From Candidatus Babelota bacterium (GTDB taxonomy: Bacteria > Babelota > Babeliae > Babelales > Vermiphilaceae), in the NCBI GenBank assembly GCA_003963225.1, contig RXKB01000063.1:1-33346 (forward strand): a DNA stretch of 33,346 bases. The letters are read 5' to 3'. Positions 23,444-31,209 of this stretch are shown piece by piece. Both the position numbers and the translations under genes were made by a program. Below the pieces are notes generated by a model. The model was not told the DNA's origin. It made no database searches and saw only the letters and a list, made by a program, of their open reading frames with translations. How positions within the stretch are numbered: position 1 is the stretch's first letter; every line of letters starts with the position of its first letter.

Positions 23444-26400
23444 ATGAATAATATTGAGTTAATCAGACAACCTATAACTTTAGGTTTAGATCAAAGTCAA
23501 ACGGGCAAGATAGGTGCAGATAAAATTGCATCTATCACACTATCATCTGCCTTAAAATTTATAAAAAGAGGTGTTTACAGTGGTGAATTAGGAACTTTAA
23601 GTCATATTTCCACAGTTGAGCAAATAAAACTAGGTGATAAATCATTAAAGAAAACTTTACCTACAATTTGGTGGGGTGTATCAAGATTAAAAAATAATAA
23701 TGCAGGACGTACTGATGAGAATATGGTAGGTTCTGGTTTTATGTTTTTTGATATTGATAAAATTGATAATATTCAAGAAACTAAAGATAAATTATTAGAA
23801 TTATTACCTCGTTATTTAGTAGCAGCTTGGACGTCTGTAAGTGGTAAAGGTATTGGAGGTATAATAAAAATAAATGAAAATATAAATCAAACTGAATATA
23901 TAGCATTATATAATCAATTATCTAAATATTTAGCTGATAATGATATTATAATTGATCCTGCGTGTAAAAATATTGGCAGGATTAATTATGTTACTTATGA
24001 TCCTACTGTTTTGATAAATTTAGATAATCAAGATTTAAAAAATTATAAGTTAACTAAACCCTTAAAAACAGAAGAAGAGGAAGACGCTGAATTTGATGCA
24101 TTATTAAATGAAATTGACGAGTATATTAATGATAAAGACAAGTGTGAAAAAATATTAATGTGTCAAGAAAACGATGATATAGATAAAATCATCGAAGCGT
24201 TAGCTAATAAAGTAGCTAATGAAGATTACATTATATGTAATAATAACTATAAGGATAGAAATGGTAATGTTGTTAGTCCTTATGAGCAATTTATAATGTT
24301 ATGCGGTAATACGTTTACCTATTTAAATGGTAATTTTGACGCTAGCGAAACTGTAATATGTGCACTAATGGGTCTAGGGCGTGATAGATTAAATAATTAT
24401 GGATTAGAAAAAGTAGATAAATATAAAGTACGTTCAACTTTACATTCATTAAATAATAACAATAGAAGAAGTGAATATTACAAACAATATTTTTATAAGC
24501 AAGCTAAATTAGCAGGTATTAGAATTGCTAAATCATCTTATAGCTTAAACTTATTAGAAGAAAAATTAGCAAAACAACCTGTTAAAATTGAAGAAATAAA
24601 AGAAATTACAGGGTACGTTTCAACGAATGAAAACATAGTCTCTATAGGCTCACAGTTGGCTTCTAACCCTTACTTATATCTTCAAGCACCAACAGGTTCT
24701 GGTAAGACTGATATGATGCTTAAACTGGCTTTAAGCTACATTTACTACGATCAGGTACAAATCATAGTTACGCCGTCTGTTGATGCTGCATTTGAAATAA
24801 GTGGCAAAGGAAATGTATTAGCAGAAAAGAATGGTGAACCATCTAAATTTGAAGTATTGGTTGGTGATGCAAATGCTAAACAATTTAATAATCTTGATAT
24901 TGAGAAGTTAAGTATTAGATTTAATGATGCCTTTGATGCAAAAAGTATAATAGTAACTACATCCTCTGCCCTAAAAGCTATAATGGATTTGCGGGAAGGT
25001 TCAATGTTAAATTCGTTAGCTAAAAAAATATCGAAATTATATATTGATGAAGCTCATATTTTAATCTCTGAAGATTTTAGAGATAAAAGTAGTGATTCCT
25101 TGTTAAAATTAATTGATGCTATGAAAATGATAAATGAAGTAACATTAAGTAATTCTGGTGAGGAATTTAAGAATATAATATTAGCTAGTGCTACCCCTAC
25201 CTTTTTTGATAATATTTTATTTACCGATTTTAAGGTTATAGATTACATTACTAATTATAAGTATACTACTAATTTAAATTTTAATTCTTATGAATTTGAA
25301 ACTGCTAAAGAAGCAAAAGAAAACTGTTTTAATTTCTGCGTTGAACAAATAAAAAAAGGTAGAAAAGTTATATTACGTTATAACGCTAAATCTGGGCTAA
25401 AAAAATTAAAAGAAATATTTATAAAAGATGCTGGATTAACTGAAGATGAAATCTATTTATTTTCATCTGAGGATAAGCAAGATTTTATAAAATTTAAAGC
25501 GGCTAAATGTATGAATAGACTAATTTTAACTACATCAGCTATTGATACATCTATAGATATAATGGATGATAACGTGGATTATGTTATGTGTGAAGATAAT
25601 GTAGTTAAAATTAGTGTAGAACAGATAATACAAGCGACCGCAAGATTACGTAATCCTGCTACTTGTACCTTTAATACGTTTTCTAAAAAATCAGAGGATA
25701 AAGTTATAAAAGATAAAGAAGGAAAAGATAAAATACTAACAATTGATGAATCTATCAACCTTAAAAAATTAAATGCTATAAGAAATATAGTAAAAAATAA
25801 AGAATTTAGTGACAGCTTATTAAAAAATAAGATAGAACACGTACTTAAAGTTAATGATAGAGATAGCTTTAACTCTACTTTATTTTATCATACTTTTAAA
25901 GAGATAACTAAACTTATAAAATTTAATAAACAGAAAGCTATTTATGAGATAAACGAATTACATTTATTAAATATAGCATTCAAAGAATTAAATAATGCTT
26001 TAACTTTGAAAGAAAAGCTACATTTAGCAAAAACATTAAAAAATAATATACTTTTGTCGTCAAAGTGCTTGGATAATATAAATGAAAGTAGTAACTTTGT
26101 AGAAGAAATAGCTGCTTATACTGCAGCTATAAAAGAAGAAAATCAAATTTTTATTGATAAAGTTTTAGAAAAAGAAGATATGAAAACTGTAGTAAATCAA
26201 CTTTTAGAAAACGTAAAATCTAATATAATAGATGACGATACAACTATTAATGCCCAAACTGCTTATCATACATATATAGGTTTAGCTAAGTCTAACGCTA
26301 GTAGACCTATTACAAAATGGTTAAATACCACTAAAATCTTACAATCAAGATTTAATTTAACTGATAGAGCAGCTTTATTGCTAGGTAGATATGTTGAGTT

Positions 26401-27121
26401 GTATCCACATATGCAGGTGTCCAATGGTTTTAAGTATATGATTGGTTTACTTGAAGAGAATTTATTTGGTACAGCTCAAGCTAACCAAATGTCATTAGGT
26501 AAAATTAAGAGTAAGCATGCTAACTCTAAATTTATTCTAGAAGAGACAAATAGTATTATCAATTTTGTAAAATCTATAATTAAAACTACCTCTGAAAAAC
26601 AAGCATTAATAGATGCTTATACAATACCTGCAGACTATGTAAAAGGTAAAAGAGGTAAAGGTATTTCTTTGGAACACGGGTATAAGTATGATAATAATTT
26701 CTTAGCTTATGTAATAACTAAGGAACAGTTCACTACTGCAATTTATAAAGCTATTGAAGTAGCTCATCCAACAGCATCTTTTGATATGCGTAAAACTATA
26801 TACAGAAATTGGATGAAATATATCCAAATACTTACTGATTTTAATGAAAATTTTGGATCCTTTGGAACTAAAGATAACAGAAAAACTTTAAGAACAATAA
26901 CAATTACACACTTACTTACTAGAGAAGAGTTAATGGAAAAACTTTATACTGAACTTTACAATGTAATTAATCATGTTTCTGAAATGTGTGACTGTGAACC
27001 TTTAGATAAAATCTTCAATGCTGAAGAGCCTAAAAAAACAGATGGATCTATAGATTTTAACCCTGATCTATGGGCAAAGATATTTGAAGCTAAGGGTAAT
27101 TTAGTAATTAATAATGGATAG
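23444..27121 (+). CDS. Primase (BT4734/VirE-N-like) fused to SF2 DEAH helicase, 1225 aa
   Basis: The main replication protein. The N-terminal domain (about 1-210) resembles the BT4734/VirE-N primase-like domain of Bacteroidota elements, with 'MFFDID' placing D103/D105, 'SVSGKGIGG' at 131-139 and 'DPACKNIGRINYV' at 171-183. The helicase part has Walker A 'APTGSGKT' (415-422), 'YIDEAH' with DEAH at 535-538, 'LASATP' (580-585) and motif VI 'QATARLR' (730-736). The last ~450 residues are helical and unassigned. It could prime and unwind phage DNA while host polymerase copies it, since no phage polymerase is visible. The early promoter at 23010 drives it. Confidence 0.85.
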   Translation: MNNIELIRQPITLGLDQSQTGKIGADKIASITLSSALKFIKRGVYSGELGTLSHISTVEQIKLGDKSLKKTLPTIWWGVSRLKNNNAGRTDENMVGSGFMFFDIDKIDNIQETKDKLLELLPRYLVAAWTSVSGKGIGGIIKINENINQTEYIALYNQLSKYLADNDIIIDPACKNIGRINYVTYDPTVLINLDNQDLKNYKLTKPLKTEEEEDAEFDALLNEIDEYINDKDKCEKILMCQENDDIDKIIEALANKVANEDYIICNNNYKDRNGNVVSPYEQFIMLCGNTFTYLNGNFDASETVICALMGLGRDRLNNYGLEKVDKYKVRSTLHSLNNNNRRSEYYKQYFYKQAKLAGIRIAKSSYSLNLLEEKLAKQPVKIEEIKEITGYVSTNENIVSIGSQLASNPYLYLQAPTGSGKTDMMLKLALSYIYYDQVQIIVTPSVDAAFEISGKGNVLAEKNGEPSKFEVLVGDANAKQFNNLDIEKLSIRFNDAFDAKSIIVTTSSALKAIMDLREGSMLNSLAKKISKLYIDEAHILISEDFRDKSSDSLLKLIDAMKMINEVTLSNSGEEFKNIILASATPTFFDNILFTDFKVIDYITNYKYTTNLNFNSYEFETAKEAKENCFNFCVEQIKKGRKVILRYNAKSGLKKLKEIFIKDAGLTEDEIYLFSSEDKQDFIKFKAAKCMNRLILTTSAIDTSIDIMDDNVDYVMCEDNVVKISVEQIIQATARLRNPATCTFNTFSKKSEDKVIKDKEGKDKILTIDESINLKKLNAIRNIVKNKEFSDSLLKNKIEHVLKVNDRDSFNSTLFYHTFKEITKLIKFNKQKAIYEINELHLLNIAFKELNNALTLKEKLHLAKTLKNNILLSSKCLDNINESSNFVEEIAAYTAAIKEENQIFIDKVLEKEDMKTVVNQLLENVKSNIIDDDTTINAQTAYHTYIGLAKSNASRPITKWLNTTKILQSRFNLTDRAALLLGRYVELYPHMQVSNGFKYMIGLLEENLFGTAQANQMSLGKIKSKHANSKFILEETNSIINFVKSIIKTTSEKQALIDAYTIPADYVKGKRGKGISLEHGYKYDNNFLAYVITKEQFTTAIYKAIEVAHPTASFDMRKTIYRNWMKYIQILTDFNENFGSFGTKDNRKTLRTITITHLLTREELMEKLYTELYNVINHVSEMCDCEPLDKIFNAEEPKKTDGSIDFNPDLWAKIFEAKGNLVINNG

Positions 27122-27437
27122 AATTAGTGATTTACTAGGTTTGATAATATTAATATTGTCAGCCTTTACTATAAGTTTTTTAATTTCTCATATAACCGAT
27201 TATTTATGTCGGTTATATGAGAAATGCTTATGTACAATATGCGTTAATAACGCTACGGGTTTAATACTTATATGTTTAACACTTATATTTAAGTTTGAAT
27301 ACTTATATAATAGTATAATACTATGGTTAAGTTTAATTGCAGGTAATTCTATTATTACTGAAATTAAGTATGGTATAACCTTTGAGGACAAATTAAGTAA
27401 ATTTAAAAATATAATAAAACATTTTTTTGGATGTTAA
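27114..27437 (+). CDS. Small three-helix membrane protein, 107 aa
   Basis: Hydrophobic segments at about residues 8-25, 45-62 and 66-82 are followed by a basic amphipathic tail. It contains five cysteines, two as CLC (residues 38-40). No family is recognised, and a holin or other membrane role is possible. Its ATG overlaps the end of the primase-helicase gene by 8 nt. The codons for residues about 24-38 form one arm-loop-arm of a perfect inverted repeat (27183-27225), a constraint unrelated to the protein. The reading frame is intact through it. Confidence 0.6.
   Translation: MDRISDLLGLIILILSAFTISFLISHITDYLCRLYEKCLCTICVNNATGLILICLTLIFKFEYLYNSIILWLSLIAGNSIITEIKYGITFEDKLSKFKNIIKHFFGC
27183..27225. 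repeat. Perfect 17-bp inverted repeat inside a coding region
   Basis: Arm 27183-27199 (ATTTCTCATATAACCGA) and arm 27209-27225 are exact reverse complements around a 9-nt spacer. It is not related in sequence to the intercistronic hairpin family and is followed by no T-run. Position, about 430 bp upstream of the putative small terminase gene and just after the helicase gene, makes a packaging, replication or recombinase site conceivable. Confidence 0.93.
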
Positions 27438-27685
27438 TAGATGAATTAACGCAAGTGTTCCAGACTTTTACACTTGTGGATAAAAGAAAAGGTTTATTCA
27501 ATATACCAGGCGGTTCAGTAAAAGCTACTTGGATAAAACCTTTAACAAATTTACATAGAAGAATATATGGTAATTGTCCTTGTATGACTTGTGGCAATGG
27601 ATTTATGAAAGTTTTAAATAATTTACACGATAAATATATAGAATTTAAAGATGCCGAAGAGCAAGAACATTCAATCAAAGACTAA
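27431..27685 (+). CDS. Small Cys-containing protein, 84 aa
   Basis: Overlaps the upstream membrane-protein gene by 7 nt and the probable small terminase gene by 35 nt. A compact 'NCPCMTCGNGF' motif near residues 48-58 (CxCxxC) suggests a metal-binding knuckle, preceded by a basic helix ('IKPLTNLHRRIYGN'). Its C-terminus is acidic. A nucleic-acid-binding or terminase accessory role fits the position, but no family is recognised. Confidence 0.62.
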   Translation: MLIDELTQVFQTFTLVDKRKGLFNIPGGSVKATWIKPLTNLHRRIYGNCPCMTCGNGFMKVLNNLHDKYIEFKDAEEQEHSIKD

Positions 27686-28211
27686 TAAAAGACATTTAGT
27701 CACCGAAGATGAACGTAAGCAATTAAGTTTGTTGCAAGATTATTCTCAAAAATATACAACTGGTGTATCTGCATTAGTTGAAAATTCTATTTATGAGAAT
27801 GCTTTTGAGAGTTCAGAGATTTTTAAAAGATTCTTACAGATAGGTTTTACAACTCTTGAAATTTATGATTTAGTAAATTATATATGTAATCTAGTTAGAA
27901 AATGCTCTACATTCGGAGCAGTTAGACGTAAATGGATTACTGACCGTGATTGTACTCCAGAGTTTGCAGATATGTCAATTAAATTAGTACAGGTATTTAT
28001 GTTATGCGAAAGTGAACAGCAAAAACCCATACTAGATTATTTTATTTTTGAGCACGCTATGGAACTTTATCAATATTTACTAAGTGTAAAAGATTACGCT
28101 AACGCTGGTAGAGTTATAACTAGCATATTAAATTCTAAAACTTTAGAACGTCTAACAAAAAATATGAACCTCTCAGATGTTGAAGAGGTTGTAGGTGAAT
28201 GGGGGCAATAA
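27651..28211 (+). CDS. Putative terminase small subunit, 186 aa
   Basis: Named from position: it directly precedes and overlaps the large terminase gene by 13 nt. It is largely helical, with a basic N-terminus ('MPKSKNIQSKTNKRHL', residues 1-16) that could contact DNA and a central helical region (about 60-160) suited to oligomerisation. I do not see a clear helix-turn-helix. The small subunit would recognise the packaging start site. Confidence 0.5.
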   Translation: MPKSKNIQSKTNKRHLVTEDERKQLSLLQDYSQKYTTGVSALVENSIYENAFESSEIFKRFLQIGFTTLEIYDLVNYICNLVRKCSTFGAVRRKWITDRDCTPEFADMSIKLVQVFMLCESEQQKPILDYFIFEHAMELYQYLLSVKDYANAGRVITSILNSKTLERLTKNMNLSDVEEVVGEWGQ

Positions 28212-29464
28212 AAAAAAGAATTATAAGGTTTATAAAACCTCATCCTGGACAGCAGGAGATATTAAAGTTATTAGCTGAACCTGAAGTAAACTACGTTTGT
28301 GTAAATGCAGGTAGAAGATTTGGAAAGACTTTATTAGCTTTAAGTTGGATGATAAAATGTTTACTGGATAAACCTGGTAAACAAGGTTTGATTATGTCAA
28401 AAAGTTCAAAACAAGTATCTAAAATATTTAATACTTGTTTAAAACTTTTTAAACCTTATAATATTTTTAAAACTATTCATAGAACATTCAGAGTAATAGA
28501 ATTTAATAACGGTAGTGTATTAAATTTTTATATGTCATCTAATCATGATGACGTTAGAAGTAGTGAATTTGATTATATAGTATTAGATGAGTTTGCTCTT
28601 TATCCAGATGATGCTTGGACTAATTCTATACAACCTACATTAGCTAATATGAGAGATTTTAAGGTACTTATAGTTAGTACTCCAAGAGGTAAAGGACAGT
28701 GGTATCAATTGTTTAACAGAGGTTTAGATCCGAATGTAAAGCATTGGAAAAGTTTTACAGCACCTACCTCAGCTAACCCTACTATACCTAAAAAATTTCT
28801 AGAAGATACACAGCTTGAAGTACCTAATCAAGTCTTTAGACAAGAATATTTAGCTGAATTTATTGAAAATGGAGGTGAAGTATTTATAATTAAGAATGAA
28901 AATATTATACCAGAATTAGTTAAATTTGATAAAACAAGTAAAGGTTATATAGGTATAGATATAGGGATGAAAAAAGATTTTACTGTTATATTTGGATTTA
29001 ATGAAAATTTTGAAATGTTTCTTTATGAACGCTTTTATGGTAATACACCTTTAGAATGTTCTAAAAAAATATTTAATACATTAAAAAAATTTGATATTAA
29101 TCAAATTTTCGTAGATATTGAAACTAATAAAAATGATTCAGTATTTTTTGAAGTTAAAAACTTATATGCAGCAGATAAAATTAATATTAATAGCAGAATA
29201 ATTCCTACTAATATTAATAAAAGTACTAAGCCTGCTAATATAGAACAATTAAGTATGTTGCTTGAGAGTTTAAAATTAAAAGTAATAGATGATAAATATC
29301 TATTATCTGAATTTAATAGCTTTAGTTATTATTATAATATACATAATAACTTAATATATGGTGCAAGTGGAGTTGCACATGATGATATAGTTATGGCAGC
29401 TTGTGGAGCTGTAAGAGCTTACAATTATAAAAATACAAAAAGGATAGCAGTTTTTTCAAATTAA
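28199..29464 (+). CDS. terL: Terminase large subunit, 421 aa
   Basis: ATP-driven packaging motor and nuclease. The Walker A-like 'NAGRRFGKT' is at residues 36-44, Walker B 'IVLDEF' at 127-132 and the coupling motif 'IVSTPRG' at 158-164. The RNase H-like nuclease domain has D254 in 'YIGIDIGMKKDFT', 'IFVDIETN' with D306/E308, and 'HDDIVMA' at 394-400. All catalytic acids are present and the length is normal. It starts within the end of the preceding gene. Tail genes follow, and the portal is 19 kb further along the circle instead of adjacent. Confidence 0.95.
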   Translation: MGAIKKRIIRFIKPHPGQQEILKLLAEPEVNYVCVNAGRRFGKTLLALSWMIKCLLDKPGKQGLIMSKSSKQVSKIFNTCLKLFKPYNIFKTIHRTFRVIEFNNGSVLNFYMSSNHDDVRSSEFDYIVLDEFALYPDDAWTNSIQPTLANMRDFKVLIVSTPRGKGQWYQLFNRGLDPNVKHWKSFTAPTSANPTIPKKFLEDTQLEVPNQVFRQEYLAEFIENGGEVFIIKNENIIPELVKFDKTSKGYIGIDIGMKKDFTVIFGFNENFEMFLYERFYGNTPLECSKKIFNTLKKFDINQIFVDIETNKNDSVFFEVKNLYAADKININSRIIPTNINKSTKPANIEQLSMLLESLKLKVIDDKYLLSEFNSFSYYYNIHNNLIYGASGVAHDDIVMAACGAVRAYNYKNTKRIAVFSN

Positions 29465-29474
29465 TTTAATAAAT

Positions 29475-30098
29475 ATGCAATTAAAATACAATTCTTATAA
29501 AGACATAAAATTAAAAGATTATATAGCTTTTATTAATTATTTTACAGATGCTGATGATCAGACTTTAGAATGGGCTCATGTAGCATTATTCGCAGGTATG
29601 AAATTTTCAGAGGTTAAGCAAATGAAGGTTAATGATTATATAAAACTCAAAGTACAATTAAGTAAAATTTATGAGGAGTTAGATAATTTACAGCCTATAA
29701 ATTATGTAATGTATAAAGATATACAATATAATTTTAATCTAAATTTAGAAAATGTAGGGGTGGCTCAATACTCAGCATTAGAAAATGTAGAGTATGAACA
29801 TAGAGATAATTTCTGGGAGTTATTACCTAACATAGTAGCGCATTTAATGTATACGAACGATTTAATTATTAACGGTGAAATATTTTTTGATGGTAATAGA
29901 GTTGATGAATTTTATGATGTAGTAATGAATATTTCTGTAGCAGAAATATTTGCTGTACATAAAGCCTATGCCTTAAAAAAAAAAATATTGCTGAAACGTT
30001 TAGATATATCTATAGCAGCGTTGCAGGAGATGGAGACGATGAAGATGGAGCTGATGAAGATAGCAGCCGCAAAGAACTTAGAGATAAACTTAAATTAA
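29475..30098 (+). CDS. Tail assembly chaperone-like protein, zero-frame product, 207 aa
   Basis: The first ~170 residues have the pattern of tail/baseplate assembly chaperones of the gp26-like type ('LKYNSYKDIKLKDYIAFINY', then a short acidic turn, a helix pair and 'LSKIYEELDNL'). From residue ~168 the frame runs through an 11-A tract and ends in a Met- and Lys-rich tail ('LQEMETMKMELMKIAAA') that looks like a secondary reading of an overlapping frame. A -1 shift on the A tract joins it to the gene at 30098. This two-product arrangement is typical of lambda G/GT-like chaperones. It follows terL by 10 nt. Confidence 0.68.
   Translation: MQLKYNSYKDIKLKDYIAFINYFTDADDQTLEWAHVALFAGMKFSEVKQMKVNDYIKLKVQLSKIYEELDNLQPINYVMYKDIQYNFNLNLENVGVAQYSALENVEYEHRDNFWELLPNIVAHLMYTNDLIINGEIFFDGNRVDEFYDVVMNISVAEIFAVHKAYALKKKILLKRLDISIAALQEMETMKMELMKIAAAKNLEINLN
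29975..29985 (+). promoter_or_regulatory. Slippery A-tract for -1 frameshift
   Basis: Eleven consecutive A residues give zero-frame codons TTA AAA AAA, a canonical A-AAA-AAA heptamer at 29975-29981. In the -1 frame, translation from 29981 is open without a stop to TGA 30284-30286 and enters the 30098 frame. Polymerase slippage on the same tract would have the same effect. Confidence 0.65.
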
Positions 30099-30286
30099 TG
30101 TTTGAAAATGATTTAAATGAATTTCACCCTTTCTTTGAGATTATTCAAGCATTTTCATCATCACCAAAAGAATTTGAGACTAATTTAAACTTAAATATAA
30201 TGGTATTCTTAACATATGTTAATTATGAGTTAAGACGTAGAGAGATAGAAAGAATTAAACAACAAGCTAGAAATATTAAACAATGA
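30098..30286 (+). CDS. C-terminal part of the frameshifted tail chaperone, 62 aa from its own ATG
   Basis: The frame containing this ATG is open back to the A-tract, so the likely product is a fusion of about 270 aa: residues 1-169 of the upstream protein plus 101 residues. The region between the slip and the ATG encodes an acidic linker ('GDGDDEDGADEDSSRKELRD'). The ATG-proximal part ('FENDLNEFHPFFEIIQAF') is helical and ends in a basic helix ('NYELRRREIERIKQQARN'), as expected for the T part of a chaperone pair that contacts the tape measure. Independent translation from the ATG cannot be excluded. It overlaps the next gene by ATGA. Confidence 0.62.
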   Translation: MFENDLNEFHPFFEIIQAFSSSPKEFETNLNLNIMVFLTYVNYELRRREIERIKQQARNIKQ

Positions 30287-30825
30287 TGAATGATGATATA
30301 CAGTATTTAACATTTAAGGAAATTATAGGTTTATTTCAAAAATTTACTGATGAAAGTTTCTTTATTAAATCATTTAATTATGGTGAGGAAACTGAGGTAA
30401 CAAGAAATAAAAATTTAGACTATCCTAGAATGTTTTTATACTACCCTTTAATAGAATATATAAACTCTGAACAAAGGTATAGTTTCGTAGTAAATTTTTT
30501 AGATAGGACTAATGAAAATATAACTGTTAATAGAACAAATATATTAACTAAATTAATACAGTTAGCGGAAGCTCTTGTAATGAGATTTGAAGAGAAAACT
30601 GAGTTAGTTTATGAAGAAGATAATAATATGAAGTTTGAAATTGTACCTATAGAAGAAGAAAAAGGAGATGATAGGTGTTACGGTGTAACTTTACATTTTA
30701 GTATTAGACAACAATGGGATTGGTCTTTATGTCAATTACCTTTTGAAGATGATGATATATTAAATACAGGTAAAGAACCTAATTATACAGAGGATGAAAT
30801 AGACGAGGAGGACTTTGATGACTAA
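30283..30825 (+). CDS. Virion morphogenesis protein, 180 aa (connector/tail-terminator-like)
   Basis: Starts with ATGATG within the stop of the previous gene (ATGA overlap). A helical N-terminus is followed by a beta-rich part. The segment 'CYGVTLHFSIRQQWDWSLCQ' (about 132-151) resembles Bacteroidota phage neck or tail-terminator proteins. The last ~30 residues are strongly acidic (DDD, TEDEIDEEDFDD). It lies in a compact run of tail and connector genes and overlaps the next gene by 8 nt. The role as connector or tail terminator is inferred from order and pattern. Confidence 0.55.
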   Translation: MMNDDIQYLTFKEIIGLFQKFTDESFFIKSFNYGEETEVTRNKNLDYPRMFLYYPLIEYINSEQRYSFVVNFLDRTNENITVNRTNILTKLIQLAEALVMRFEEKTELVYEEDNNMKFEIVPIEEEKGDDRCYGVTLHFSIRQQWDWSLCQLPFEDDDILNTGKEPNYTEDEIDEEDFDD

Positions 30826-31207
30826 CGCTAAAGATTTAAACAAATACTTAGCTGAACTTATTTTAGTTCAATATAAAGAAGCTTTAAAGAAAGCTAAGAT
30901 AACCTACTCTACTGATATAACCTATAAAATAACTAATAATAATATTGAGCTTATTATACCTAAAGAAATAGATTATCAAGAGTTCGGTAGGAAAGCAAGA
31001 ACTAAAAAAGTACCTATTAAAGCTTTAATTGAATGGGCAAGAAAAAAGAGATTTCTAAGTCCTATAACTACTGCTTGGAAGATTCAATACAAAATATTCA
31101 AAAAAGGTATTAGACCTAAAAAAGTAAATTTTGATATTGATAAAACAATAGAGAGTATAGATATTTCTGAACAATTATTAAACCTAGCTTCTATATTAAA
31201 TAAATAA
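30818..31207 (+). CDS. HK97 gp10-like neck protein, 129 aa
   Basis: A basic protein with the pattern of gp10-like head-tail joining proteins: 'DYQEFGRKARTKKVPIKALI' (about 52-71), 'WARKKRF', then 'AWKIQYKIFKKGIRPKKV' (about 86-103). ATG 30818 is chosen over the upstream in-frame TTG (30815). It overlaps the acidic tail of the preceding gene by 8 nt and is followed by a 2-nt gap and the large tail gene. It probably acts at the head-tail junction. Confidence 0.7.
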   Translation: MTNAKDLNKYLAELILVQYKEALKKAKITYSTDITYKITNNNIELIIPKEIDYQEFGRKARTKKVPIKALIEWARKKRFLSPITTAWKIQYKIFKKGIRPKKVNFDIDKTIESIDISEQLLNLASILNK

Positions 31208-31209
31208 TT

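Noticed and set aside
27403..27678. Minus-strand open frame of 91 codons opposite the small Cys protein and terminase start
   Set aside because: The plus-strand genes here overlap by a few bases in the usual phage manner and form a continuous run. The antisense frame has no start context or partner.
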